Shown here one piece after another: positions 13,989 to 22,621 of a DNA stretch of 26,204 bases. The translations under genes and the position numbers were made by a program. Origin of the DNA: QHCA01 sp038237645 (GTDB lineage: Bacteria > Actinomycetota > Actinomycetes > Mycobacteriales > QHCA01); NCBI GenBank assembly GCA_038237645.1, contig JBBRYN010000049.1, forward strand, positions 1 through 26,204, written 5' to 3'. Under the pieces are notes generated by a model that was given only the letters and a program-made list of their open reading frames with translations, made no database searches and had not been told where the DNA came from. The number at the start of each line of letters is the position of its first letter. The first letter of the stretch is position 1.

Positions 13989-16076
13989 GTGACCACCACC
14001 ACCACCGTCGAATGGACCGATGTCGACCGCCGCGCCGTCGACATCGTGCGCGCGCTCGCCATGGATGCGGTCGAGGAGGCCGGCAGCGGTCATCCGGGCA
14101 CGGCCATGAGCCTGGCGCCCGCCGCCTACCTGCTGTACCAGCGGCTCCTCCGGCACGACCCCACCGACCCCGGCTGGCTCGGCCGGGACCGGTTCGTGCT
14201 GTCGTGCGGACACTCCAGCCTGACCCAGTACATCCAGTTGTACTTCTCCGGTTACGGGCTCACCCTCGACGACCTGCGCCACCTGCGGCAGTGGGGTTCG
14301 CTGACCCCGGGTCACCCGGAGCACGGTCACACCGTCGGCGTGGAGACGACGACCGGCCCACTGGGTCAGGGGGTCGGCAACGCGGTGGGGATGGCGATGG
14401 CCGCGCGCCGCGAGCGCGGGCTGTTCGACCCCGACCCGCCGGTCGGGCAGAGCGTCTTCGACCACACCATCTGGTGCTTTGCCAGCGACGGTGACATGGA
14501 GGAAGGCGTGCAGGCCGAAGCGGCCAGCCTCGCCGGCCACCAGCGGCTGGGCAGTCTCGTCCTGCTCTACGACGACAACCACATCTCGATCGAGGGCAAC
14601 ACCGACATCGCCTTCTCCGAGGATGTCCTCGGCCGCTATGCGGCGTACGGCTGGCACACCCAGCGGGTCGACGACGCGGAGGACGTGCCCGCCCTGTACG
14701 ACGCGCTGACCGCTGCCCGGGACGAGACCGAGCGACCGTCCATTGTGGCCGTCCGTTCGATCATCGCCTGGCCGGCACCGCACGCGCAGAACACCGGCAA
14801 GGCGCACGGCTCCGCGCTCGGTGCCGAAGAGGTCTCCGCAACCAAGGAGATCTTGGGGCTGGATCCGGACAAGACCTTCGACGTGCCCGACGACGTGCTG
14901 GGCAGGGCGCGGGAGGTCGTCGACCGCGGCCGGGCACTGCACAAGGAGTGGCAGGAGCGCTTCGATGGCTGGGCCGAGGCCCACCCGGAGCAGCGCGCGC
15001 TGCTCGAACGGTTGCGTCAACGCAGGCTGCCCGAAGGCTGGGCCGAGGTGTTGCCGGAGTTCCCGGCCGGCCGTGACGTCGCCACGCGCAAGGCATCCAA
15101 TGCCGTGCTCGACGCCCTGGGGCCGGTGCTGCCGGAGTTGTGGGGCGGATCGGCCGACCTGGCCGGGTCCAACAACACCACGATCACCGGCTCGGCGTCG
15201 TTCCTGCCGGCCGGCAGCGAGGTGCCCGACGCCAGGCCGTACGGCCGGACGCTGCATTTCGGCATCCGGGAGCACGCCATGGGCTCGACGATGAACGGCA
15301 TCGCCCTGCACGGCGGCACCCGGCCATACGGCGGGACGTTCCTGGTTTTCTCCGACTACATGCGGCCCGCCGTGCGACTCGCGGCGCTGATGAAGCTGCC
15401 GGTCACCTACGTCTGGACCCACGACTCCATCGGCCTCGGCGAGGACGGGCCCACCCATCAGCCCGTCGAGCACCTGGCCGCCCTGCGGGCCATCCCGGGG
15501 CTCGACGTCGTGCGACCGGCCGACGCCAACGAGACCGCGGTCGCCTGGCGGACGATTTTGGAGCACTGCGACCGGCCGGCCGGACTGTGTCTCACCCGGC
15601 AGAACGTCCCCACGCTGGATCGGACGGTGTTCGCCTCGGCCGAGGGCGTGGCCCGGGGCGGCTACGTTCTCATCGACGCGGCGGAAGGGCTGCCCGAAGT
15701 GATCCTCATTGCGACCGGGTCGGAGGTGCAGGTCGCGGTCGCGGCAAGGGACCTGCTCGAGGCCGAGGGCAGGCCCACCCGCGTCGTGTCCATGCCGTGC
15801 ATCGAATGGTTCACCGCGCAGGAGCCGGCCTACCGGCAGTCCGTCCTGCCACCGTCGGTGCGGGTACGGGTGAGCATTGAGGCCGGGATCAGCCTGGGCT
15901 GGCGGGAGATCCTCGGAGACACCGGCGAATCGCTCAGCCTCGAGCACTTCGGCGCCAGCGCTGCGTATTCGGTCCTGTACGAGCAGTACGGTCTCACGGC
16001 GGAGCGAGCGGTGGCGGCCGCGCACGCCAGCCTGTCCAAGGCCGGTGCCGAGACCGGCTCCACCACCGGTAACTAG
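13989..16076 (+). CDS. tkt: Transketolase
   Basis: This is a 695-residue thiamine-diphosphate enzyme of the non-oxidative pentose phosphate pathway, moving two-carbon units between sugar phosphates. The N-terminal domain has G-S-G-H-P-G (32-37) and the ThDP motif from S-D-G-D-M-E-E-G (167-174) to Y-D-D-N-H-I-S (194-200). The middle domain carries the G-I-R-E-H-A-M-G and D-S-I-G-L-G-E-D-G-P-T-H-Q-P signatures. The end matches the transketolase C-terminal domain. GTG 13989 is chosen for its GAGGAG and the usual protein start; the open frame reaches back to 13884 but overlaps the ctaB promoter. It leads the sugar-phosphate gene run. The stop is followed at once by the 48-bp tandem repeat. Confidence 0.97.
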   Translation: MTTTTTVEWTDVDRRAVDIVRALAMDAVEEAGSGHPGTAMSLAPAAYLLYQRLLRHDPTDPGWLGRDRFVLSCGHSSLTQYIQLYFSGYGLTLDDLRHLRQWGSLTPGHPEHGHTVGVETTTGPLGQGVGNAVGMAMAARRERGLFDPDPPVGQSVFDHTIWCFASDGDMEEGVQAEAASLAGHQRLGSLVLLYDDNHISIEGNTDIAFSEDVLGRYAAYGWHTQRVDDAEDVPALYDALTAARDETERPSIVAVRSIIAWPAPHAQNTGKAHGSALGAEEVSATKEILGLDPDKTFDVPDDVLGRAREVVDRGRALHKEWQERFDGWAEAHPEQRALLERLRQRRLPEGWAEVLPEFPAGRDVATRKASNAVLDALGPVLPELWGGSADLAGSNNTTITGSASFLPAGSEVPDARPYGRTLHFGIREHAMGSTMNGIALHGGTRPYGGTFLVFSDYMRPAVRLAALMKLPVTYVWTHDSIGLGEDGPTHQPVEHLAALRAIPGLDVVRPADANETAVAWRTILEHCDRPAGLCLTRQNVPTLDRTVFASAEGVARGGYVLIDAAEGLPEVILIATGSEVQVAVAARDLLEAEGRPTRVVSMPCIEWFTAQEPAYRQSVLPPSVRVRVSIEAGISLGWREILGDTGESLSLEHFGASAAYSVLYEQYGLTAERAVAAAHASLSKAGAETGSTTGN

Positions 16077-16170
16077 TCGAGTGAGCATCGAGCGAAGCGA
16101 GGCGCGGAGCGAGATGACAATCAGTCGAGTGAGCATCGAGCGAAGCGAGGCGCGGAGCGAGATGACAATC
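16075..16170 (+). repeat. Two perfect tandem copies of a 48-bp unit
   Basis: Positions 16075-16122 and 16123-16170 are identical, and the identity continues two bases further. Each unit contains the 35-bp purine-rich core (16079-16113 and 16127-16161) also found in sufD, followed by ATGACAATCAGTC or its continuation. The array fills nearly the whole tkt-tal gap and ends where the tal ribosome site AGGAGG (16171-16176) begins. Two units with no spacer diversity do not make a CRISPR array. Confidence 0.95.
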
Positions 16171-16185
16171 AGGAGGATGAGATGA
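16081..16185 (+). other. Possible 34-codon leader ORF made of the tandem repeat
   Basis: From GTG 16081 the repeat is open for 34 codons, giving V-S-I-E-R-S-E-A-R-S-E-M-T-I-S-R then nearly the same again. Its TGA overlaps the tal ATG as ATGA. The reading frame is the same one in which the related copy is translated at the end of SufD. No strong ribosome site precedes it, so translation is uncertain. Confidence 0.3.
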
Positions 16186-17291
16186 CCGACGTCCTGGCCG
16201 AGCTCTCCGAGGCCGGAGTGGCGATCTGGCTCGACGACCTGAGCCGCGAGCGGTTGGTGACCGGCAACCTGAAATCTCTGCTGCAGGACATGCACGTCGT
16301 CGGCGTGACGACCAATCCGACGATCTTCGCCAAGGCGCTCGAGAAAGGATCCTCCTACGATCCCCAGGCCCGCGACCTGGCACTGCGCGGAGTGGACGTC
16401 GACGAGGCGACCCGCTCGATCATGACCTATGACGTGCGCTGGGCCGGTGACGTCCTGGCGCCGGCCTACCACGCCTCGAGCGGCACCGACGGCAGGGTCT
16501 CCATCGAGGTCGACCCGCGGATCGCACGCGACTGCCGCCGTACCGTCGCCGAGGCGAAGGGCCTGTGGTGGCTGGTCGACCGGCCCAACCTGTTCATCAA
16601 GATCCCCGCGACACAGGAAGCCCTGCCCGCGATCACCGAGACGCTGGCCGCCGGGATCAGCGTCAACGTGACGCTGATCTTCTCGCTGCAACGCTACGAC
16701 GAGGTCATGGACGCCTTCCTCGACGGGGTGGAGCAGGCGGCCGAAGCAGGCCACGACGTGTCGCGGTTGGAATCCGTGGCGTCCTTCTTCGTGTCCAGAG
16801 TGGACACCGAAGTGGACAAGCGGCTCGACAAGATCGGGTCGAGGGACGCCCAGGCGCTGCGCGGCGCCGCCGCCATCGCCAACGCCCGATTGGCCTACCA
16901 GCGTTACGAGAAGGTGTTCAACGGCGAGCGGTGGAAGTCGCTGGCCGGCCAGGGCGCGAAGCCGCAACGCCCGCTCTGGGCATCCACCGGCGTCAAAGAT
17001 CCCGCCTACGACGACACTCGCTATGTCATCGAGCTGGTCGCACCGGGCGTGGTCAACACGATGCCACAGGCCACGCTGGAGGCGGTCGCCGACCACGGGA
17101 AGTTCCGCGGCAACACGATCACCGGCGAATACGAGCAGGCCCAGGCCGTGTTAGACCGGCTGGCCGCGATCGGGGTGGACTACGACGACGTGGTGCGGGT
17201 GCTCGAGGAGGAGGGCATCAAGAAGTTCGAGGACTCCTTCGGCGAGCTGACCGAGACGGTGTCCGAGCAGCTCGAGCGAGCGGCCCGATGA
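16182..17291 (+). CDS. tal: Transaldolase
   Basis: This 369-residue TIM-barrel enzyme of the long actinobacterial transaldolase type transfers a dihydroxyacetone unit between sugar phosphates. G-V-T-T-N-P-T-I-F (41-49) is the N-terminal signature. The Schiff-base lysine is K140 in N-L-F-I-K-I-P-A-T (136-144). S-V-N-V-T-L-I-F and R-P-L-W-A-S-T-G-V-K are further family segments. AGGAGG lies five bases before the ATG, the strongest ribosome site in this gene run, and the 48-bp repeats end right before it. The stop overlaps the pgi ATG (ATGA), so the two are probably translationally coupled. Confidence 0.97.
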   Translation: MTDVLAELSEAGVAIWLDDLSRERLVTGNLKSLLQDMHVVGVTTNPTIFAKALEKGSSYDPQARDLALRGVDVDEATRSIMTYDVRWAGDVLAPAYHASSGTDGRVSIEVDPRIARDCRRTVAEAKGLWWLVDRPNLFIKIPATQEALPAITETLAAGISVNVTLIFSLQRYDEVMDAFLDGVEQAAEAGHDVSRLESVASFFVSRVDTEVDKRLDKIGSRDAQALRGAAAIANARLAYQRYEKVFNGERWKSLAGQGAKPQRPLWASTGVKDPAYDDTRYVIELVAPGVVNTMPQATLEAVADHGKFRGNTITGEYEQAQAVLDRLAAIGVDYDDVVRVLEEEGIKKFEDSFGELTETVSEQLERAAR

Positions 17292-18895
17292 CCTCGGCTG
17301 ATGACTTCGATGTCACGGTGACGGGAGCCGCGCTCACGGCCGCCGGTGACGTCGTGCTCGCGGCCTGCCTACGCGACGGCGTCCCGGCCGCGCTGGTCCG
17401 TCATGACGCCGGGCTGTGGGGTGCCGAGGCCGAGGGGGAGGCGGGCATCCGGCTGGGCTGGCTCGATGCCCCGGCAATGTCGCGGGACTTGCTTCCCCGG
17501 CTGGCGGCGCTGCGCGCGGAGTTGGCCGCCGAGGGGCTGGACCACGTCGTGCTGGCGGGCATGGGCGGCTCCTCGCTGGCCCCGGAGGTGATCTGCCGGA
17601 CGGCCGGGGCGGAGCTGACGGTGCTCGACACCACCGATCCCGGTCAGGTCCGGGCGGCATTGGCCGATCGGCTCGACCGCACGCTCGTCGTGGTGTCGTC
17701 GAAGTCCGGCGGGACCATCGAGACCGACTGTCATCGCCGCGTCTACACCGGGGCATTCCACGCCGCCGGCATCACCGACCCGGGTCGGCGTTTCGTCGCC
17801 GTGACCGACCCCGGGTCCCCGCTCGAGCAGACTGCGCGGGCGGAGGGCTTCCGCGAGGTGTTCCTGGCAGACCCCAAGGTCGGTGGCCGCTACAGCGCCC
17901 TCACGGCGTTCGGCCTGGTGCCCAGCGCTCTGGCCGGCGTCGACGTCGGCCGGCTGCTCGACGACGCCGGTGAGCTGTCGCCGGTGCTGGCCCGTGACAT
18001 CGACAACCCGCCCCTGGTGCTGGGTGCGGCGCTCGGCGGCGCCCATGACGTGGGCCGCGACAAGGTGGTGCTGGCCGACGCGGGCTCCGGCATCAGCGGG
18101 TTCGGCGACTGGGCCGAGCAGTTGATCGCCGAATCCACCGGCAAGCAGGGCCGTGGGCTGCTGCCGGTCGTCGTGGCGGACACCGGGGCACCCGGCGCAT
18201 CGGCCGGCGCCGACCGGCACCTCGTGCTGCTCGGCGCGCCCGGTGGTGCGGGCTTCCCGCACACCAGCGTGTCCGGGCCGTTGGGCGCCCAGTTCCTCGC
18301 CTGGGAATACGCCGTCGCCGTCGCCGGACGCGCCCTCGGCATCAACCCCTTCGACCAGCCGAATGTCACGGAGTCCAAGGACAACACCGCCCGGATCCTG
18401 GCCGCCGGACGACCCGAGGAGTCCCCGGTGCTCGTCGACGGAGCCGTGGAGGTCTACACCGATCCCACGCTGGCCGGCGGCGCCAAGGACCTGTCCGGCG
18501 TGCTCCGAGCGCTGCTCGACGCCATCCCCGACCGCGGCTACCTCGCGGTCATGGCCTATCTCGACCGGCAGGCCGACCACACCGCCGCCGGACTGCGGAG
18601 CGATCTGGCGTCGCGTACCGACCACCCGGTGACCTTCGGCTGGGGCCCACGGTTCCTGCACTCGACCGGCCAGTACCACAAGGGCGGCCCGCCGGTCGGG
18701 GCGTTCCTGCAGGTCACCGGGGCCGTCACCCAGGATCTGGCGATTCCCGGGCGCGACTACACGTTCGGCACACTGCAGGCGGCACAGGCCGCCGGCGACC
18801 GGCAGGCGTTGTCCCGGCGAGGCCGGCCGCTCGTGCACCTGCACCTGACCGAACGTGCGAGCGGAACACGGCAGCTCCTCGAGGCGGTGCGATGA
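17288..18895 (+). CDS. pgi: Glucose-6-phosphate isomerase
   Basis: This 535-residue protein with two SIS sugar-phosphate isomerase domains interconverts glucose 6-phosphate and fructose 6-phosphate. Signature segments are G-M-G-G-S-S (91-96), S-S-K-S-G-G-T-I-E-T (137-146), G-G-R-Y-S-A-L-T (199-206), W-A-E-Q-L-I-A-E-S-T-G-K (275-286) with the acidic active-site region, and a C-terminal Y-H-K-G-G-P-P. The open frame runs back to 16565 inside tal, but ATG 17288 overlaps the tal stop and gives the family start. It sits between tal and zwf, linking the isomerase to the oxidative pentose branch. It overlaps zwf by four bases. Confidence 0.96.
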   Translation: MTSADDFDVTVTGAALTAAGDVVLAACLRDGVPAALVRHDAGLWGAEAEGEAGIRLGWLDAPAMSRDLLPRLAALRAELAAEGLDHVVLAGMGGSSLAPEVICRTAGAELTVLDTTDPGQVRAALADRLDRTLVVVSSKSGGTIETDCHRRVYTGAFHAAGITDPGRRFVAVTDPGSPLEQTARAEGFREVFLADPKVGGRYSALTAFGLVPSALAGVDVGRLLDDAGELSPVLARDIDNPPLVLGAALGGAHDVGRDKVVLADAGSGISGFGDWAEQLIAESTGKQGRGLLPVVVADTGAPGASAGADRHLVLLGAPGGAGFPHTSVSGPLGAQFLAWEYAVAVAGRALGINPFDQPNVTESKDNTARILAAGRPEESPVLVDGAVEVYTDPTLAGGAKDLSGVLRALLDAIPDRGYLAVMAYLDRQADHTAAGLRSDLASRTDHPVTFGWGPRFLHSTGQYHKGGPPVGAFLQVTGAVTQDLAIPGRDYTFGTLQAAQAAGDRQALSRRGRPLVHLHLTERASGTRQLLEAVR

Positions 18896-20454
18896 CCACG
18901 CCGGTCACCGGCCCGGCCGCGCAGGACCCAGGCAGCCGAGACAACCCCCTGCGCGACCGCGCCGACCGCAGGCTGCCTCGGGTGCCCGCGCCCTGCGCGC
19001 TGGTCGTGTTCGGTGTCACGGGTGACCTGGCCCGCAAGAAGCTCCTCCCGGCCGTCTACGACCTGGCCAACCGAGGCCTGCTGCCACCCAGCTTCGCGCT
19101 GCTCGGCTTCGCCCGGCGCGACTGGGGTGACGGTGACTTCGCCGCGCTCGCCAGGAAGTCGGCCAAGGAGCACGCCCGCACCCCATGGCGGGACGACGTG
19201 TGGCAGCGGCTGCACGACAGCCTGCGATTCGTCCCCGGCTCCTTCGACGACGACACCGCGTTCGACAACCTCAGCCAGACGCTACAAGAGCTCGAGGGAA
19301 CCCACGGGATACCGGGTAACGCCGCGTTCTATCTCTCCATCCCCCCAGCAGCCTTCCCGGTCGTACTCAAGCAGATGGCCCGCACGCGGATGGCCGACAA
19401 CGACGCGGCCGGCGGCTGGCGCCGGGTCGTCGTCGAGAAGCCGTTCGGTCACGACCTGCAGAGCAGCCGCGAGCTCAACGAACTCGTCGACAGCGTGTTC
19501 ACACCGCAGGACGTCTTTCGCATCGATCACTACCTGGGCAAGGAGACCGTGCAAAATCTCCTTGCGCTGCGGTTCGCGAACACGCTCTTCGAGCCGGTCT
19601 GGAACTCGCACTACGTCAACTGCGTGCAGATCACGATGGCCGAGGACGTCGGCATCGGTGGTCGGACGGCCTTCTACGACGCGGCCGGTGCGGCCCGCGA
19701 CGTCCTGCAGAACCACCTGCTGCAGTTGCTCGCCCTCACCGCGATGGAAGAGCCGGTCGCTTTCTCGGCCGAGGCGTTGCGGACCGAGAAGCTCAAGGTG
19801 CTGCGGGCGATCAGCCTGCCGCCCGACCTGGAGAAGTTCGCCGTGCGCGGCCAGTACACCGAGGGCTGGCTGGCCGGTGAGCGGGTCAATGGCTACCTCG
19901 ACGAGGAGGGCGTCCCGCCCGGCTCCACGGCGGAGACCTACGTCGCGGTGCGCCTGGGCGTCGAGACCCGGCGGTGGGCCGGAGTCCCGTTCTACCTGCG
20001 CACCGGCAAGCGCTTGCCCCGGCGGGTCACCGAGATCGCGGTGTGCTTCGAGAAGGCCCCGCACCTGCCGTTCGACCGTACCGACACCGAGGAGCTGGGC
20101 CAGAACCAACTGGTCGTGCGGGTGCAGCCCGACGAGGGCGTCACGCTGCGGTTCGGCTCGAAGGTGCCAGGGACCTACATGGAGGTGCGCGACGTCGCGA
20201 TGGACTTCCTCTACGGCGAGGCGTTCACGGAAAGCTCACCGGAGGCCTACGAGCGCCTGTTGCTCGACGTGCTGCTCGGTGACTCGACGCTGTTCCCCCG
20301 CAACCAGGAGGTCGAGGCGTGCTGGGGCGTGGTCGATCCGCTGGAGGAGCATTGGGTGGGGCGTGAGCCGCACCCCTACCGGGCCGGCGAATGGGGTCCC
20401 GCCGCCGCAGACGAAATGCTGGCCGCCGAGGCCCGCGTTTGGCGGCGGCCATGA
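18892..20454 (+). CDS. zwf: Glucose-6-phosphate 1-dehydrogenase
   Basis: This 520-residue enzyme oxidises glucose 6-phosphate to 6-phosphogluconolactone and is the main NADPH entry point. The coenzyme motif is G-V-T-G-D-L-A-R-K-K (41-50). E-K-P-F-G (182-186) and the substrate-binding R-I-D-H-Y-L-G-K-E (210-218) are intact, with the catalytic histidines H213 and H275 in the expected places. The first 35 residues form a Pro/Arg-rich extension. The ATG overlaps the pgi stop (ATGA), and the stop overlaps the opcA ATG in the same way. The following opcA supports an OpcA-dependent actinobacterial enzyme. Confidence 0.97.
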   Translation: MTTPVTGPAAQDPGSRDNPLRDRADRRLPRVPAPCALVVFGVTGDLARKKLLPAVYDLANRGLLPPSFALLGFARRDWGDGDFAALARKSAKEHARTPWRDDVWQRLHDSLRFVPGSFDDDTAFDNLSQTLQELEGTHGIPGNAAFYLSIPPAAFPVVLKQMARTRMADNDAAGGWRRVVVEKPFGHDLQSSRELNELVDSVFTPQDVFRIDHYLGKETVQNLLALRFANTLFEPVWNSHYVNCVQITMAEDVGIGGRTAFYDAAGAARDVLQNHLLQLLALTAMEEPVAFSAEALRTEKLKVLRAISLPPDLEKFAVRGQYTEGWLAGERVNGYLDEEGVPPGSTAETYVAVRLGVETRRWAGVPFYLRTGKRLPRRVTEIAVCFEKAPHLPFDRTDTEELGQNQLVVRVQPDEGVTLRFGSKVPGTYMEVRDVAMDFLYGEAFTESSPEAYERLLLDVLLGDSTLFPRNQEVEACWGVVDPLEEHWVGREPHPYRAGEWGPAAADEMLAAEARVWRRP

Positions 20455-21482
20455 CAACGCTGTGGGACACCACCGGCTCGCAGGTGGTCAAGGCATTGGC
20501 GGCGGAACGCCGCACCGCCGGTGCGGTCGCCTCCGGGCTGGCCCTGACCCTGATCGCCGTGGTCGGCGAGAAGCAGGTGACCGAAGCCGAGCAGGCTGCC
20601 GCCGCGGCCGCGGCGATGCACCCCTGCCGGTTGCTGGTCGTGGTCCGGCGCCAGCTTGAAGCCGAATCCCGGCTCGACGCCGAGGTGCAGGTCGGCGGGC
20701 GGCTGGGCCCGGGCGAGGCAGTGGTGATGCGGATGTACGGCCGGCTGGCGCTGCACGCCGAGTCCGTGGTCCTGCCGCTGCTGGCGTCAGACACCCCGGT
20801 GGTCACCTGGTGGCACGGCGAGCCACCCCGGCGGATCGCACACGATCCGCTCGGCGTGCTCGCCGATCGCCGGGTGACCGATTGTGCCCTCGCCCCCGAC
20901 CCGGTCGCGGCGCTGCGCAACCGCGCCGAGGACTTCACCCTTGGTGACACCGACCTGACCTGGAGCCGGCTGACCGGCTGGCGGGCGCTGCTGGCCAGCG
21001 CGTTCGATTCGGCGGAAGGGTCGGCGCAGACCGGAGAGGTCGAGGCCGCGGCGGGCAATGCCAGTGCCGAGCTCATGGCGGGCTGGTTGCGCAACCGGCT
21101 GTCGGTGCCGATCGTGGTCAGCGCATCGACGGGTCCCGGCCTGACCGACGTGCGCGTCGACCTCGACAACGACCATTTCGTCTGGATCGAACGCGCCGAC
21201 GGGCACAACGCTTCGGTGCATCGCGACGGCATACCTGGACGCAAGCTGCCGTTGCCCCGCCGGGAGCTCGGCGAGCTGCTGGCCGAGGAGTTGCACCGGC
21301 TGGAGCCCGACCACATCTATGGCGATGCCCTCGGCACCGCGACCAGCCAGCGCGGGCTCAACCGCCGGGACAGCCGGCGGGTGCACGAGTGGCTCGATCC
21401 GGAGAGCCCGAACGCCGCCGAAGACGAGCCCGGCCTGTTCGGCCCGGACGTGATGCGCCCCCGGGGGCGGCAGCCTTCGTGA
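20451..21482 (+). CDS. opcA: OpcA, glucose-6-phosphate dehydrogenase assembly/activator protein
   Basis: This 343-residue protein of the OpcA family promotes assembly or activity of Zwf. It begins M-T-T-L-W-D-T-T-G-S, the usual actinobacterial start. It has the characteristic P-V-V-T-W-W-H-G-E-P-P stretch (116-126) and an L-A-D-R-R-V-T-D segment. It has no catalytic motif. ATG 20451 overlaps the zwf stop, and its own stop overlaps the GTG of pgl (GTGA), so zwf, opcA and pgl are probably made in fixed proportion. Confidence 0.94.
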   Translation: MTTLWDTTGSQVVKALAAERRTAGAVASGLALTLIAVVGEKQVTEAEQAAAAAAAMHPCRLLVVVRRQLEAESRLDAEVQVGGRLGPGEAVVMRMYGRLALHAESVVLPLLASDTPVVTWWHGEPPRRIAHDPLGVLADRRVTDCALAPDPVAALRNRAEDFTLGDTDLTWSRLTGWRALLASAFDSAEGSAQTGEVEAAAGNASAELMAGWLRNRLSVPIVVSASTGPGLTDVRVDLDNDHFVWIERADGHNASVHRDGIPGRKLPLPRRELGELLAEELHRLEPDHIYGDALGTATSQRGLNRRDSRRVHEWLDPESPNAAEDEPGLFGPDVMRPRGRQPS

Positions 21483-22252
21483 CCGCCCCATCGGTCGTCG
21501 TCCACCGCGATCCCGCACTGCTCGCCCGGGCGGCCGCGGCCAGACTGGTCACCGGCCTGGTCGACGGCCAGTCGGCACGCGGCTCGGCGTCGGTAGTGCT
21601 GACCGGCGGGGGGATCGGCATCGCCGTCCTCGAAGAACTGCGGGAGAATCCCGCCCGCGACGCCGTCGACTGGCGCCGACTGGACATCTGGTGGGGCGAC
21701 GAGCGGTTCCTGCCGAGCGGACACCCGGAACGAAACGAGACCCGGGCCAGGCAGGCGCTGCTCGATGCGGTCCCGGTGCAGCCCGACCGGGTGCATCCGA
21801 TGCCGAGCTCGGACGGACCAGACGCCGACGACCCGGAGGCCGCCGCGGAGCGCTATGCAGCGGAGTTGCGCGCCGCCACCCGGCCCGAGGACCACGGCGA
21901 CGTCCCGACGTTCGACGTCCTGCTCCTCGGCGTCGGACCCGACGGGCACGTCGCCTCGATCTTCCCCGAGTCGCCGGCGGCCTATGACGAGCGGCCGGTG
22001 GTCGCAGTGCGCCACGCGCCCAAGCCACCGCCCACCCGGCTGAGCCTGACGTTCGGCGCGATCAACAGCGCAGCCGATGTGTGGCTCATGGTCGCCGGTG
22101 CGGAGAAGGCACCCATCGTCGGTCTGGCTCTGGGCGGTGCCGGCCAGGTCCAGCTACCTGCCGCCGGAGTCCACGGGCGGCGCCGGACCCTGTGGTTGCT
22201 CGACCAGTCCGCAGCCGCGCGATTGCCGGCCGCACTACGTACCCCCTGGTAA
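21479..22252 (+). CDS. pgl: 6-phosphogluconolactonase
   Basis: This 257-residue DevB-type lactonase hydrolyses 6-phosphogluconolactone to 6-phosphogluconate. Family motifs are V-L-T-G-G-G-I-G (40-47), D-I-W-W-G-D-E-R-F-L-P (69-79) and L-G-V-G-P-D-G-H-V-A-S-I-F-P (150-163). GTG 21479 is used because it overlaps the opcA stop and gives the family's normal start; the open frame back to 21389 lies inside opcA. It is the last gene of the run. No 6-phosphogluconate dehydrogenase gene follows, so that step must be encoded elsewhere. The stop is 27 bases from the convergent rbpA stop. Confidence 0.96.
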   Translation: MTAPSVVVHRDPALLARAAAARLVTGLVDGQSARGSASVVLTGGGIGIAVLEELRENPARDAVDWRRLDIWWGDERFLPSGHPERNETRARQALLDAVPVQPDRVHPMPSSDGPDADDPEAAAERYAAELRAATRPEDHGDVPTFDVLLLGVGPDGHVASIFPESPAAYDERPVVAVRHAPKPPPTRLSLTFGAINSAADVWLMVAGAEKAPIVGLALGGAGQVQLPAAGVHGRRRTLWLLDQSAAARLPAALRTPW

Positions 22253-22279
22253 GGCGCCGGCCGCCGGGGATCGCTGCGG

Positions 22280-22621
22280 TCAGCGGCCGCGCAGGTCTCT
22301 GAGCTTGCCCAGCGCCTCGTCGAGGATGGCATTGCCATCGGAGTCGCTTCGCCGCTCCCGGACGTAGGCAAGGTGGGTCTTGTACGGCTCCGTGTGCGGC
22401 GGAGCAGGCGGGTTGTGCCGGTCGCGGCCGGCCGGCAGGCCGCACCGCGGGCACTCCCAGGTGCTCGGCTCGACTGCCTCGGCGGCGAATGCGGGCCGGG
22501 TCTCGTGCCCGTTGGCACAGAAGAAGGCGATCCGCCGACGTGGCGCCGACTCCCCCCGCTCGGCCTCTCCCATGGGTCCGGCACCCACCCGGGTGCCACG
22601 AATGGCGTTGCCACCGGCCAC
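22280..22621 (-). CDS. rbpA: RNA polymerase-binding protein RbpA
   Basis: This 113-residue actinobacterial transcription factor binds the housekeeping sigma subunit and RNA polymerase and helps open-complex formation. The N-terminal tail reads A-G-G-N-A-I-R-G-T-R-V-G. The core holds F-F-C-A-N-G-H (C35, H39) and C-P-R-C (C57, C60), the zinc-site positions. A basic linker follows, then the sigma-interacting helix with G-N-A-I-L-D-E-A-L-G-K-L-R (96-108). Length is close to that of known RbpA proteins. The start is GTG, with AGGAG nine bases upstream. It follows secG on the same strand after 78 bases, so it may have its own promoter there. Confidence 0.96.
   Translation of the reverse strand: MAGGNAIRGTRVGAGPMGEAERGESAPRRRIAFFCANGHETRPAFAAEAVEPSTWECPRCGLPAGRDRHNPPAPPHTEPYKTHLAYVRERRSDSDGNAILDEALGKLRDLRGR

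Noticed and set aside
16075..16170. CRISPR array
   Set aside because: There are only two directly abutting identical units, no variable spacers and no cas genes.
13887..17096. A 1069-codon open frame on the minus strand opposite tkt and tal
   Set aside because: It is the mirror of two unmistakable enzymes in GC-rich DNA, has low-complexity composition and no domain. Such antisense frames are routine at this GC content.
22253..22290. Bidirectional terminator between pgl and rbpA
   Set aside because: The best pairing is seven bases with an 18-base loop that extends into rbpA, too weak to call in GC-rich sequence.
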